Part shown: positions 21,795 through 29,852 of the stretch, one piece after another
How the letters are laid out: every line of letters begins with the position of its first letter
Numbering within the stretch: position 1 is the stretch's first letter
Assembly: GCA_963711315.1 (NCBI GenBank)
Contig: CAVQDQ010000002.1
Coordinates: forward strand, 62,001-126,000
Source of the DNA: PALSA-612 sp963711315
GTDB lineage: Bacteria > Actinomycetota > Thermoleophilia > Gaiellales > Gaiellaceae
Direction of reading: 5' to 3'
DNA length: 64,000 bases
Program-made: the position numbers and the translations under genes
The notes under the pieces: model-generated
The model's input: the letters and a program-made list of their open reading frames with translations, nothing else
Database searches by the model: none
Told to the model about the DNA's origin: nothing

Positions 21795-23080
21795 CGCCCG
21801 ATCCCCGCGACCGCGCCGGGGAGGCCGGCGTCAGCGAAACGTTCATGCACGACCTCAGCTCTCCCCATCTTGAAGACACCGGTGACCAACCCCGGTGTCC
21901 CGAACGCCGACAGGTCGCCGGGATCTTGATCGAGGATGATGGCGTCAAAGACGTAGCCGGGTGCGACACGCCCGTAGTCGGCGTCGACTCCGCAGAGCTC
22001 TGCGCCGCCGATGGTCGCGGCGAGCAGGACCTCCTCGACGGTCATCCCTGCCTGCCGCATGAGAGCCAGCTCCTCGAGGTTCTTACCGTGCTGCTCGCGC
22101 ATGATGTAGTCCGTCCCGGTCGCCATCTTCACGCCGTACTCCCTGGCCAGGCGGACGGCGCCCCCGAGGTCAAGCCCGAAGGAGAGGATCTTGCGGCACT
22201 GCGGCGGCGTGAGCCTCCCCGTCTCGGCCCAGAGGAGCGTGTCCCGCATCGCCGACAGAGTCGGAACGAGCCAGCAACCGTCCTTTGCCATCTGCGCGGC
22301 TTGCTCCTCTGTGAGGAAGCCGCCGTGTTCGATCGAGCGCACGCCGGCTCGCACGGCATTGTCCAGTCCTTCGCCGCCGTAGGCGTGCGCCGCCACGTGC
22401 CTTCCCTTGCGGGATGCTTCGAAGACGGCCGCCTGAATTTCCTCGAGGGTGAACTCCGCGACGAGCGGCTGGTCGTGGTCGGAAACGAGGCCCCCGGTCG
22501 TCGCGAGCTTGATGAAGTCCGCTCCTGCACGCAGAGCAGCGCGGACGGCGTGCCGCATTGCCTCCGTACCGTCGACGAGGTATGGCGGCTTGCCGGGGTA
22601 GTCCGGCATCAGGTAACCGGAGGTGATCTCGAGCCCGGGCCCGGCGAGAAAGCCGTCACCGTGCCCGCCCGTCTGCGAGATGAGCACGATCGAGACGAAC
22701 AGCGAAGGGCCCGGAACGTAACCGCGTGCGATCGCGTCCCGTATGCCGGCGTCGGCGCCGGCGCAGTCGCGAACGGACGTGACGCCCGCCTCGAGCGTCA
22801 CCCGCGCCTGATAGGCGGCCTCGAGTGCCCACTCCGTGATCGGCCTGCGCAGGCATTCGTAGCCGTCGATCGACGACAGTGTGACGTGGTCATGGCAGTC
22901 GAAGATGCCGGGCATGAGCCAGAGCCCGTCGCAGTCGACGGAGGGAGTGTTCCCGGCGGGAAGGCTCGGCGCGACTGCACTCACGCGGCCGCCCTCGACG
23001 TGGACGTCGAGAGGTCCGGTGAAGCCGCCTGAGAGGTCGAGGACGCTGGCGCCTCGAAGGATGAACGAGGGGGAGGTCAT
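21791..23080 (-). CDS. amidohydrolase-family metal-dependent hydrolase
   Basis: 429 residues of the amidohydrolase superfamily (imidazolonepropionase/prolidase-like branch). Metal ligands can be followed: MPGIFDCHDHVTLSS (HxH-type), FIKLATTGG (bridging Lys), VAAHAYGGEGL (His), SIEHGGFL (His) and ATGTDYI (Asp). Such enzymes open cyclic amides or cut N-acyl amino acids. ATGA overlaps link it to GntR upstream and the ATPase downstream. Its exact substrate is unknown. Confidence 0.88.
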   Translation of the reverse strand: MTSPSFILRGASVLDLSGGFTGPLDVHVEGGRVSAVAPSLPAGNTPSVDCDGLWLMPGIFDCHDHVTLSSIDGYECLRRPITEWALEAAYQARVTLEAGVTSVRDCAGADAGIRDAIARGYVPGPSLFVSIVLISQTGGHGDGFLAGPGLEITSGYLMPDYPGKPPYLVDGTEAMRHAVRAALRAGADFIKLATTGGLVSDHDQPLVAEFTLEEIQAAVFEASRKGRHVAAHAYGGEGLDNAVRAGVRSIEHGGFLTEEQAAQMAKDGCWLVPTLSAMRDTLLWAETGRLTPPQCRKILSFGLDLGGAVRLAREYGVKMATGTDYIMREQHGKNLEELALMRQAGMTVEEVLLAATIGGAELCGVDADYGRVAPGYVFDAIILDQDPGDLSAFGTPGLVTGVFKMGRAEVVHERFADAGLPGAVAGIGR

Positions 23081-23802
23081 CGACTCACCTTCTCTCGGCC
23101 GGCGGGCCTTTCGTGGAGGACGTAGTCGCTCGTGTGGAGGTGCTCGCTCAGCGCCTCCAAGGCTGACGCGGCGTCCCGCTTTTCGAGAGCGTCCACGATC
23201 GCCTCGTGCTCGTCGATCACCTGAGCGAGGTGGCGTGGATGTCGCACCGTTCCGAGCCGCGCCACGCGCACAAAACCGCGTAGCTGCCCGAGGAAGCCGA
23301 CGAGGATCGGCAACCGCGCGCTCTCCGCGATCCTGACGTGGAACTCCTCGTCGAGGTCGATGAAGTCGTCCTCACGCACGTCGTCTGCCGCTCGCCGCTG
23401 GCGCAGCAGGAGCAGGCGCAGGTGGTCGACGTCGTCCATCGTCATCACCTCGCACGCGCGGCGAACGGCCACACTCTCGAGCGCCTCGCGCAGGGCGAGC
23501 AGCTCGGTGCGATGCTCCGACGTGAAGCCGCGGACAAGCAACTGGCGCCTCGGCCCGATCTCGCAGAGGCCCTCCTGAAGGAGCAAGCCGAGTGCGTGTC
23601 GCACGGGTGTGCGGGAAATGCCGAGGGCGGCGGCGAGCTCGCCTTCCGCGAGGGCGCTGCCCACCGGTAGCTCGCCGCGCAGGATGCCGTTGCGGATGTA
23701 GACGTAGGCCCGCTCGGTCAGCTTGCCGCGCCCGGGCCCCATGGCGGAGACGACGGCGGTCGGCGGCGCTCCCGGCGGGTGGCCGGGAGCGCGGCGCGTC
23801 AT
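23077..23802 (-). CDS. GntR-family (FadR/FCD) transcriptional regulator
   Basis: About 241 residues: an N-terminal winged helix (AYVYIRNGILRGELPVG, ALGISRTPVRHALGLLLQEG) and a C-terminal FCD helical domain (ELLALREALESVAVRRACE, DEEFHVRIAESARLPIL). The FCD domain usually binds a small acid, often with a metal ion. The start could be ATG 23802 or ATG 23742; the latter is nearer to the conserved domain. It likely represses its own operon through the inverted repeat at 24854-24884. Confidence 0.88.
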   Translation of the reverse strand: MTRRAPGHPPGAPPTAVVSAMGPGRGKLTERAYVYIRNGILRGELPVGSALAEGELAAALGISRTPVRHALGLLLQEGLCEIGPRRQLLVRGFTSEHRTELLALREALESVAVRRACEVMTMDDVDHLRLLLLRQRRAADDVREDDFIDLDEEFHVRIAESARLPILVGFLGQLRGFVRVARLGTVRHPRHLAQVIDEHEAIVDALEKRDAASALEALSEHLHTSDYVLHERPAGREKVSR

Positions 23803-23821
23803 CGACTTCGGTGCGATGTGA

Positions 23822-24832
23822 TTACGAGTGGAACTCAGGCTTGAACCTTGCGATATTCGCCTTCGTCCCGATCGGCCCAATCGGGCTGAGCGAAATCGGG
23901 TCGATGGTGCGACCCGAGACTCGCTCGCCGTTGACCGCACGGACGAGCAGGTCGACTGCGAATCTCCCCTCCGAGCGAGGCAAGTAGACAGCGCAGCCGG
24001 TCTGCTTGCCCTGGAGGATGAGCTGCTTCGCCTCGTACGTGCAGCCGCCCCCGTACAGCTTGATCTTGCCGTCCGGAATGCCGGCCAGCCTGATGGCCCT
24101 TTGCGCGCCGGCGATCATCTGGTCACCGCTCGACACGATCACGTTCACGTCGGGGTTGGCCTGAAGGATGTTCTGGGTTGCCTTGAGTGCGGGCGCGGCG
24201 AGGTAGCCGCCCGCCTGCACAGAGACGACCTTGATGTTCTTGTTCTTCTTGATAATCGAGTAGAGGCCGTCGGTCCGCGCCTTCTCGAGCGGTAGCTCGG
24301 GCAGTCCGGGCATCCACACGACCTTGCACTCCTTGATTCCCTTGCAACCCTGCACGACGAGCTGTCCCAGCTGCTGTCCGTTCGGGTAGAAGCCGATCCC
24401 CGCGAACGCAGTCTGGCCTTTGATCTGGATGTTGGTGTTACGGATGCTGGGACCGCACGGGACGAGCGTGCATGCGACCTTGACGCGCTTGCTGATCGCC
24501 TGCCTGATCGTCTGCGTGAGCGGACCGCCGTCGTTGGGGCCGATGAACCACGCGTCGAACTTCTTGGAGATCAGGGCGTCGCGCAGCTGGTTGAGCTGCT
24601 TGCTCGTCGTGAACTGGGCGTCGAAGACCGTGATCTTGACGTTGCCGTATTTCTTGGCAATATCCTTCGCGCCCTCGAGCTCTGCTGTCCAATAAGTGTT
24701 CGCGGCCGAAGCGAGAAACACCCCCAGCCTGACCTGCTTTGTGCTGCGCCCGGACGCGCTCGTCGTGAGCGTCGTCGAGACGGCAACGGCGAGCGCAGCT
24801 ACGAGGAGCACCAGCGTCCTCGATCGTCTCAT
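23822..24832 (-). CDS. periplasmic-binding-protein-like solute receptor, RbsB family
   Basis: 336 residues with a Sec signal peptide (MRRSRTLVLLVAALAVAV, cleavage near SASG). The type I periplasmic-binding fold begins KQVRLGVFLASAANTYWTAE. This is the extracytoplasmic receptor for the RbsA/RbsC-like importer and the first gene of the operon. Start 24832 has AAGGAGGAG just upstream. The predicted promoter and operator lie directly before it. The ligand is not deducible; the gene content favours a cyclic amide or modified sugar/nucleoside rather than ribose. Confidence 0.9.
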   Translation of the reverse strand: MRRSRTLVLLVAALAVAVSTTLTTSASGRSTKQVRLGVFLASAANTYWTAELEGAKDIAKKYGNVKITVFDAQFTTSKQLNQLRDALISKKFDAWFIGPNDGGPLTQTIRQAISKRVKVACTLVPCGPSIRNTNIQIKGQTAFAGIGFYPNGQQLGQLVVQGCKGIKECKVVWMPGLPELPLEKARTDGLYSIIKKNKNIKVVSVQAGGYLAAPALKATQNILQANPDVNVIVSSGDQMIAGAQRAIRLAGIPDGKIKLYGGGCTYEAKQLILQGKQTGCAVYLPRSEGRFAVDLLVRAVNGERVSGRTIDPISLSPIGPIGTKANIARFKPEFHS

Positions 24833-24853
24833 CACTCCTCCTTCGGTTGGCGT

Positions 24854-24926
24854 CTTGGATCCCACACCGCAACTGGGATACAAGCCGCGATGGACGATCC
24901 TAAAATGGGTTGCTACCCGCGGTCAA
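24854..24926 (-). promoter_or_regulatory. operon promoter and GntR-type operator
   Basis: On the minus strand, TTGACC (24921-24926) and TAGGAT (24897-24902) are spaced by 18 bp as -35 and -10. Downstream, CTTGGATCCCA (24854-24864) and TGGGATACAAG (24874-24884) form an 11-bp inverted repeat with one mismatch and a 9-bp spacer. The position just after the -10 fits repression by the operon's own GntR regulator. Confidence 0.7.
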
Positions 24927-24935
24927 GGGGTTCTC

Positions 24936-26582
24936 TCAGTCGAGCCCGTAGACCGTGCGCGCCTGCTCCTCGGTGAGGTAGCCGTTGCGCAGGTCATCGA
25001 GCACGAGCTCGCGCGGGCGTCGCAGGGGGTCGCCGTAGCCGCCGCCGGTGCCGGTATGCAGGCGGATCACGTCGCCCTCGTTCACCTCGAGCGCGGTCAC
25101 GACGGCGTAGTCCTCGACGCTTCCGTCCTTGCGAATCACCTGGGCGTGGTTCGGCGAGCCCTCTCGGCCGCCCTGGAGCGACCACGGCTTATGCTTGTTG
25201 CGCGTGTACGCGCAGGTGAAGAAGCAGCCGTTCGAGCGTACGCGGTAGTCGAGCACGATCCCTCTGCCCCCACGGTGCTCGCCCTCCCCACCCGGCGCGC
25301 CATTCAGAGCGAGCCGGTCGACGTAGAGGCCGTAGCGGGTCTCGGCGACCTCCGCCGGGCAGTTGAAGGTGTCGCCGTGGAAGCCGCTGAACATCGCGCT
25401 GTTGCCGTCCTGGAACGCCGAGCCGCCCCAGCCGCCGACCTGCGGCTCGACGATCGTGAAGTGCCTGCCGGTGTCAGGATGGGGCCCGCCGATGAACGTT
25501 CCGCAGATCGAGGCGAAGCTCCCCGCAGGCAGCCGGTCGCCGAGGTGCGGAGCCAGGCAGCGCCAGATCACGTCGTACAGCCGGATCTCGACCTCGTAGT
25601 AGGTCGCGAACGCAGCAGGCGGACTCGCGTCGAACACTGAACCGGGCCGGGTGAGCACCTTCAGCGGCTTGAAGTGCCCCGCGTTCGCGGAGCTGTGCGC
25701 GTCCGTGATGTTCATGAAGACCATCTGGGCCGCGATCATCGCGCCGTCGCGCGAGGCGTTGTTCGGACCCGGGTCCTGGTCCGGGTTGTCACGCAGGTCG
25801 ACGATGAACTCGTCGTCCGTGATCTCGACCGTCACTCCGTAGACGGCGCCGCTGTCCTGCTCCTCCTTGAGCCTGAATCGCCCCTTCGGCAGCCCCTCGA
25901 GAGAGCGGCGAGCGACCTGCTCGCCGTAGTCCATGAACACCCGTAGCGCCGTGTTGAACGTCTCGAGCCCGTACTTGTCGACGAGATCGAGGATCCGCCG
26001 CTCTCCGACCCGCGTCGCGGCGATCCCCGCCCACATGTCGCCCTGCAGGAAATCGGGCAGCCGGCTGTTGCACTTCATGATCTCCACTACCGACTTGATC
26101 GGCGTCCCCTCCGAGATCAGCTTCACCGCCGGCAGGCGCAGGCCCTCTTGGAAGATCTCCTTCGCCTCGTTCGAGATCGAGCCGGGCACCATGCCGCCGA
26201 CGTCGTTCCAGTGCGCGATGTTCGCCGTCCAGGCAATCAGCTCGCCGTCAGCGAACACCGGCATCGCCAGTACGACGTCGTTCAGGTGCGTCACGCCGCC
26301 GTAGTACGGGTCGTTCGTGACGAAGATGTCGCCGGGCCGGATGTCGCCCGGGTCGTTCACCTCGATGACCCGCTTGACCGCCTTGTCCAGCACGCCGACG
26401 AAGGCGGGGATGCCCGCGCCCGAGGATGCGAGGTTCCCCTCCGCGTCGGTGATGCCGGTGCCCATGTCGAGCACCTCGTAGATGATCGCGCTCATCGCCG
26501 TCTTGCGCAGCGCGGCGAACATCTCGTCACTGGTCGCCTGCAGCGAGCTCTGGATGATCTCCAGGGTGATCGGATCGATCAC
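24936..26582 (-). CDS. hyuB: second hydantoinase B subunit
   Basis: 548 residues, a second HyuB with clear family motifs: PITLEIIQSSLQATSDEMF, PGDIFVTNDPYYGGVTHLND, WTANIAHWNDVGGMVPG and a C-terminal GTGGGYGDPLRRPRELVLDD. It is divergent from the copy at 13231-14964 and so not a recent duplicate. It follows the damaged hyuA2 by 18 nt. Two HyuAB pairs flanking one importer suggest two related ring substrates or two steps in one pathway. Confidence 0.9.
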   Translation of the reverse strand: MIDPITLEIIQSSLQATSDEMFAALRKTAMSAIIYEVLDMGTGITDAEGNLASSGAGIPAFVGVLDKAVKRVIEVNDPGDIRPGDIFVTNDPYYGGVTHLNDVVLAMPVFADGELIAWTANIAHWNDVGGMVPGSISNEAKEIFQEGLRLPAVKLISEGTPIKSVVEIMKCNSRLPDFLQGDMWAGIAATRVGERRILDLVDKYGLETFNTALRVFMDYGEQVARRSLEGLPKGRFRLKEEQDSGAVYGVTVEITDDEFIVDLRDNPDQDPGPNNASRDGAMIAAQMVFMNITDAHSSANAGHFKPLKVLTRPGSVFDASPPAAFATYYEVEIRLYDVIWRCLAPHLGDRLPAGSFASICGTFIGGPHPDTGRHFTIVEPQVGGWGGSAFQDGNSAMFSGFHGDTFNCPAEVAETRYGLYVDRLALNGAPGGEGEHRGGRGIVLDYRVRSNGCFFTCAYTRNKHKPWSLQGGREGSPNHAQVIRKDGSVEDYAVVTALEVNEGDVIRLHTGTGGGYGDPLRRPRELVLDDLRNGYLTEEQARTVYGLD

Positions 26583-26600
26583 GAATCGCGGTGTGTCGTG

Positions 26601-28707
26601 TCACTCGTTCCCGTCCTCGTGACCGTTGAGCGTGATGGAGATGATCAGGTTCCCGTAGTCGTCCACGGTCAGCTCGTTGCCCGGGTGAACGACGACGGTG
26701 CTGCCCTTCGTTTCGATGATCGCCGGACCGTCGAAGCCCATATCGGGCTCGAGCAAATCGCCGTCGTAGACGGCGGCCTCGTGGATGCCCTCGGTCGCGT
26801 AGTCGACCTTCCGCCGCCCTTCAGCGCGTCGTTGAGCGGCCTCCCGATCGTCGGCAGCGGCACCGGCGCGAGCTTGCCGACCTCGGCGATCGCGACGACG
26901 TGTGCGCCGACGAACTCGACCGGCGCGTCGAGTCGGTACGTGTACTCACGCTCGTAGGAGCAGTGGAAGTTCTCGGTGATCTCCTCGACCGCTGCCGCGT
27001 CGATCTCTCCGTCCGGAAGCTGCACTTCGACGCCGTGCTCCTGGTTCTCGTAGCGAAGGTTGCCGTGGCGGAAGAAGCGCACCTGCTCTGCCGCGATCCC
27101 CTCGCCCGCGAACATCTCTAGGGCGGCTCCGGTCACGTCGTCGAGTAGCGCGCCGAGCCGGTCGGCATTGGCAGCATTCAGGCTCGAGCAGGCGGGTGAC
27201 GAAGTAGTCGCGGCGCAGGTCGCTCATCAGCATCCCCCAGGCGGAGAAGACGTCGGCGGCGCGCGGGATCGACGACCTTCCGGATCCCGAGCTCGGTGGC
27301 CAGCGCTACCGCGTGCATCCCGCCGCCGCCGCCGAACGCGACGAGCGTGAAGTCACGCGGGTCGTAGCCGCGGTTCACCGAGACCAGCTTGAGCGCGTTG
27401 ATCATGTTGTTGTTCGCGATCCGGACGATGCCGCGCGCGGCTTCGGCGGTTCGACGCCGAGCCGCTGCGCGATCGCGCCGAGCGCGCGGTCGACGGCGGC
27501 CATGTCTGCGTTGATCTCGCCGCCGCAGAAGTAGTCGGGGTTGATCCGGCCGAGCGCGAGGTTGGCGTCGGTCGTCGTCGCCTCGGTCCCGCCGCGGCCG
27601 TAGGCGCCGGGCCCGGCACCGCGCCTGCCGACTGCGGCCCGACGTGTAGCTTGCCGAAGTCGTCGACCCAGGCGATGCTGCCGCCGCCGTTGCCGATCTC
27701 GACCAGGTCGACGACCGGCACCTTGATCGGGTAGCCGGCCGAGCGGCGGGTCCGTCCGATCCAGTAGTCGGACATGATCTTCACGTGGCCGCCCTCGATC
27801 AGCGAGCACTTCGCCGTCGTGCCGCCGATGTCGAGCGCGAGCACGTTCGGCTCGCCGATCAGCCGGCCGAGCTCGGCGGCGCCCCAGAAGCCGCTCGCCG
27901 GCCCGGACTCGACCATCGTGATCGGAATCTGCTTCGTCGTCTCGACGGAGTCGACGCCGCAGTTCGACTGCATGATGTAGAGCTGGCCGTCGAAGCCGCC
28001 TGTCGTGGAGGCCGTCCGCGAAGCGGCGTCAGATAGCGCTCTGCGACCGGCTGCACGTACGCCGAGAGCACGGCCGTGCTCGTGCGCTCGTACTCGCGCC
28101 ACTCGCGCGTGATCTGGTGCGACGCGACGACCGAGACCTCCGGCCAGAGCTCTCGCACACGCTGCGAGCACCGCCTGCTCGTGGCTCGGATCGGCGTAGG
28201 AGTGGAGCAGGCAGATCGCGACCGCCTCGACACCGTCGGCGCGGAAGTCGTCGAGGATCGCCGGCAGGCCGCTCAGGTCGAGCGGCGCGCGCTCGCGGCC
28301 GTCGTGCGTCAGGCGGCCCGGCACCTCGCGGCGCAGGTAGCGCGGCACGAACGGCGCGTGGCTTCGCGGTAGTGGAGGTTGAAGAAATCCGGCCGGTTGC
28401 CGCGCGCGATCTCGAGCGAGTCCCGGAAGCCCTCGGTCGTGATCAGCCCGGTCTTGCACGCCCTTGCGCTCCGTCAATGCGTTGATGACCAGAGTCGTGC
28501 CGTGCGCGAGGAACGCGATCGTCGGTCGAGCGAGACGCCGCTCTTCGCGAGACGTTCATCACGCCCTCGCTCGAAGTCCGGCGGCGTCGTGTCGGACTTG
28601 GCCGTGACGATCTCCTGCCGCCGGTGAAGCGGATCGGTCGAGAAGTAGACGAGGTCGGTGAAGGTGCCGCCGACGTCCGTCGCTGCGCGAATCGCCCGGC
28701 TCGTCAT
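26601..28707 (-). pseudogene. hyuA: second hydantoinase A subunit with multiple frameshifts
   Basis: Sequence for a complete HyuA of about 700 codons is present but scattered over at least six frame changes (near 28500, 28345, 28160, 28010, 27620, 27435, 27265, 27175, 26810). Seen in pieces: AATDVGGTFTDLVYFSTD at the N-terminus, YIMQSNCGVDS, ALDIGGTTAKCSLIEGG, and a C-terminal IIETKGSTVVVHPGNELT ending in TGA at 26601. The protein-level continuity suggests consensus errors rather than evolutionary decay, but a true pseudogene is not excluded. Confidence 0.75.
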
Positions 28708-28805
28708 TCGGCCCGCCTCTTGCAGAGATTTCGCCGCTTCGTCTCAACGGCAAACCTTGCGGCCAGATCGTCGAGCCAAGCCACGAATGCCTCCCTGTCG
28801 TTCAT
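28704..28805 (-). CDS. possible 33-residue protein or tail of a lost gene
   Basis: A frame reading MNDREAFVAWLDDLAARFAV followed by ETKRRNLCKRRAE ends in a TGA that overlaps the ATG of hyuA2 (ATGA), the coupling used throughout this operon. Coding-like sequence (ERETQK and more) continues upstream in the same frame to a stop near 28872 without a start codon. It may be the C-terminus of a small hydantoinase-associated protein. No family is recognised. Confidence 0.35.
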   Translation of the reverse strand: MNDREAFVAWLDDLAARFAVETKRRNLCKRRAE

Positions 28806-28974
28806 GACCTTCTGCGTCTCCCGCTCCAGCTCTGGTTGGATCGCTCTGAGGACGTCGGGAGGACGGGCTCACTGGCGTCTCCTCTGAGGTCGAGTCGGCG
28901 CACGATGGGCCAGACCTGCTAACGCGACTGTCAGTGGGAGCCTCGGTGCGAGGCAGAGCATACGGCGATTTGAT

Positions 28975-29015
28975 GGGCCGCCTGGATTCGAAGCAAAGAC
29001 CGACGGATTCTGAGT
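28975..29015 (-). pseudogene. degenerate tRNA 3' remnant, Leu(CAG)-like
   Basis: On the minus strand the anticodon-loop sequence CTCAGAA is followed by TCCGT and, after a gap, a T-loop TTCGAAT and a short acceptor-like tail. The T stem no longer pairs and the 5' half is missing. The match is to the typical Leu anticodon arm (ACTCAGAATCCGT). This is a weak call. Confidence 0.35.
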
Positions 29016-29084
29016 TTGCCGGTCAGCGTTCACTAACGTCGGCCTGCGGTTGGACGACTGCGCAGAGAACAAACGCGACGCACC

Positions 29085-29200
29085 CTCTACACTTGCCGCC
29101 GACAAGGCACTAGGCGATTGCCAGGAAGTTCCTGCAAATCGCAATTTTCGTCCCCGTAGCTCAGTGGATAGAGCGGCGACTTCATCCGCCGTGTCCTCCT
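29085..29200 (+). pseudogene. truncated tRNA (Met CAT-like) 5' part with leader
   Basis: GTCCCCG acceptor strand, TA and D arm GCTC AGTGGATA GAGC (29150-29174) are intact. The anticodon region GCGACTTCATCCGCC looks like a tRNA-Met(CAT) arm with several bases deleted, and the T arm is absent. The preceding 60 nt (CTCTACACTT through CCTGCAAATCGC) parallel the leader of the tRNA-Arg half at 13177. Confidence 0.65.
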
Positions 29201-29533
29201 CGGCATCGTGACCGAATAGCGCCATCCGTTCGGCTACGCGCTTTCGAATGGTCCGCCCGGACTCGAACCAGGACCGACGGTCGAAGTAGCGCGCCCACTG
29301 CCGAGCGCTCCCGCGGCTCTGTCGAGGCGCCGCTCGCTCGTACGGGCGCGCGGGCCGGTTGCAGGAATGGCAACGAATCTCCTTGACGCGCCGTGCGTCG
29401 TGTGTCAGATTCGCGGCTCACTCAGAAGGAGCAGTGCCCAGGGCGCGAAGTTGCCGCAGTGGCGTCACTGGGAAGTATCTGGACACGTTGTCCGACCTGT
29501 GGCCGGGCGACGAAGACCGGAGGGGGTGGACGA
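29201..29533. other. intergenic region with tRNA remnant
   Basis: About 330 bp without a recognised protein gene. It contains the tRNA 3' remnant listed at 29248 and the promoter region of the small membrane protein. Confidence 0.45.
29248..29297 (-). pseudogene. tRNA 3' remnant, anticodon uncertain
   Basis: The minus strand shows a well-formed T arm (CCTGG TTCGAGT CCGGG) followed by an acceptor-like CGGACCA. Upstream, TACTTCGACCGTCGG does not make a proper anticodon stem and no 5' half pairs with the acceptor. I read it as the 3' end of a broken tRNA. Confidence 0.45.
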
Positions 29534-29791
29534 ATGCACGAGCTGTTTCCGATCGTGAGCGGCCTGCTGCTGGGCGCGGCGCTCCCGCTGATCCGGCCGC
29601 AGATGCGTCTCACGGTGGGCGTCGGCGCGTCCGTCGTGCTCGGCACGCTCGCGACGATCATCAGCGGCGAGTACAGGATCGGCTGGGAGTTCCTCCTGAT
29701 CGACATCCCGCTGGTCGCACTCTGCTCTGTAATCGGATTCGCGACGGCGCGCTGGCTGCGCCGGACGCTCGCAACCGCGGAGGGCGGCTAG
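29534..29791 (+). CDS. small membrane protein, unknown
   Basis: 85 residues starting MHELFPIVSGLLLGAALPLI with a G-rich ribosome binding site (GGAGGGGG) upstream. It has three hydrophobic segments (about 5-22, 29-45, 52-74) and a basic C-terminus (RWLRRTLATAEGG). No family is recognised. It precedes the large FG-GAP/BNR gene by 61 bp in the same direction and could be co-transcribed. Confidence 0.6.
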   Translation: MHELFPIVSGLLLGAALPLIRPQMRLTVGVGASVVLGTLATIISGEYRIGWEFLLIDIPLVALCSVIGFATARWLRRTLATAEGG

Positions 29792-29852
29792 GCCCCACCT
29801 TGTGACTGCCGCAAGCCGCGCTCCTTACCCCCACAGCTGAGGGAGTCCGCGC

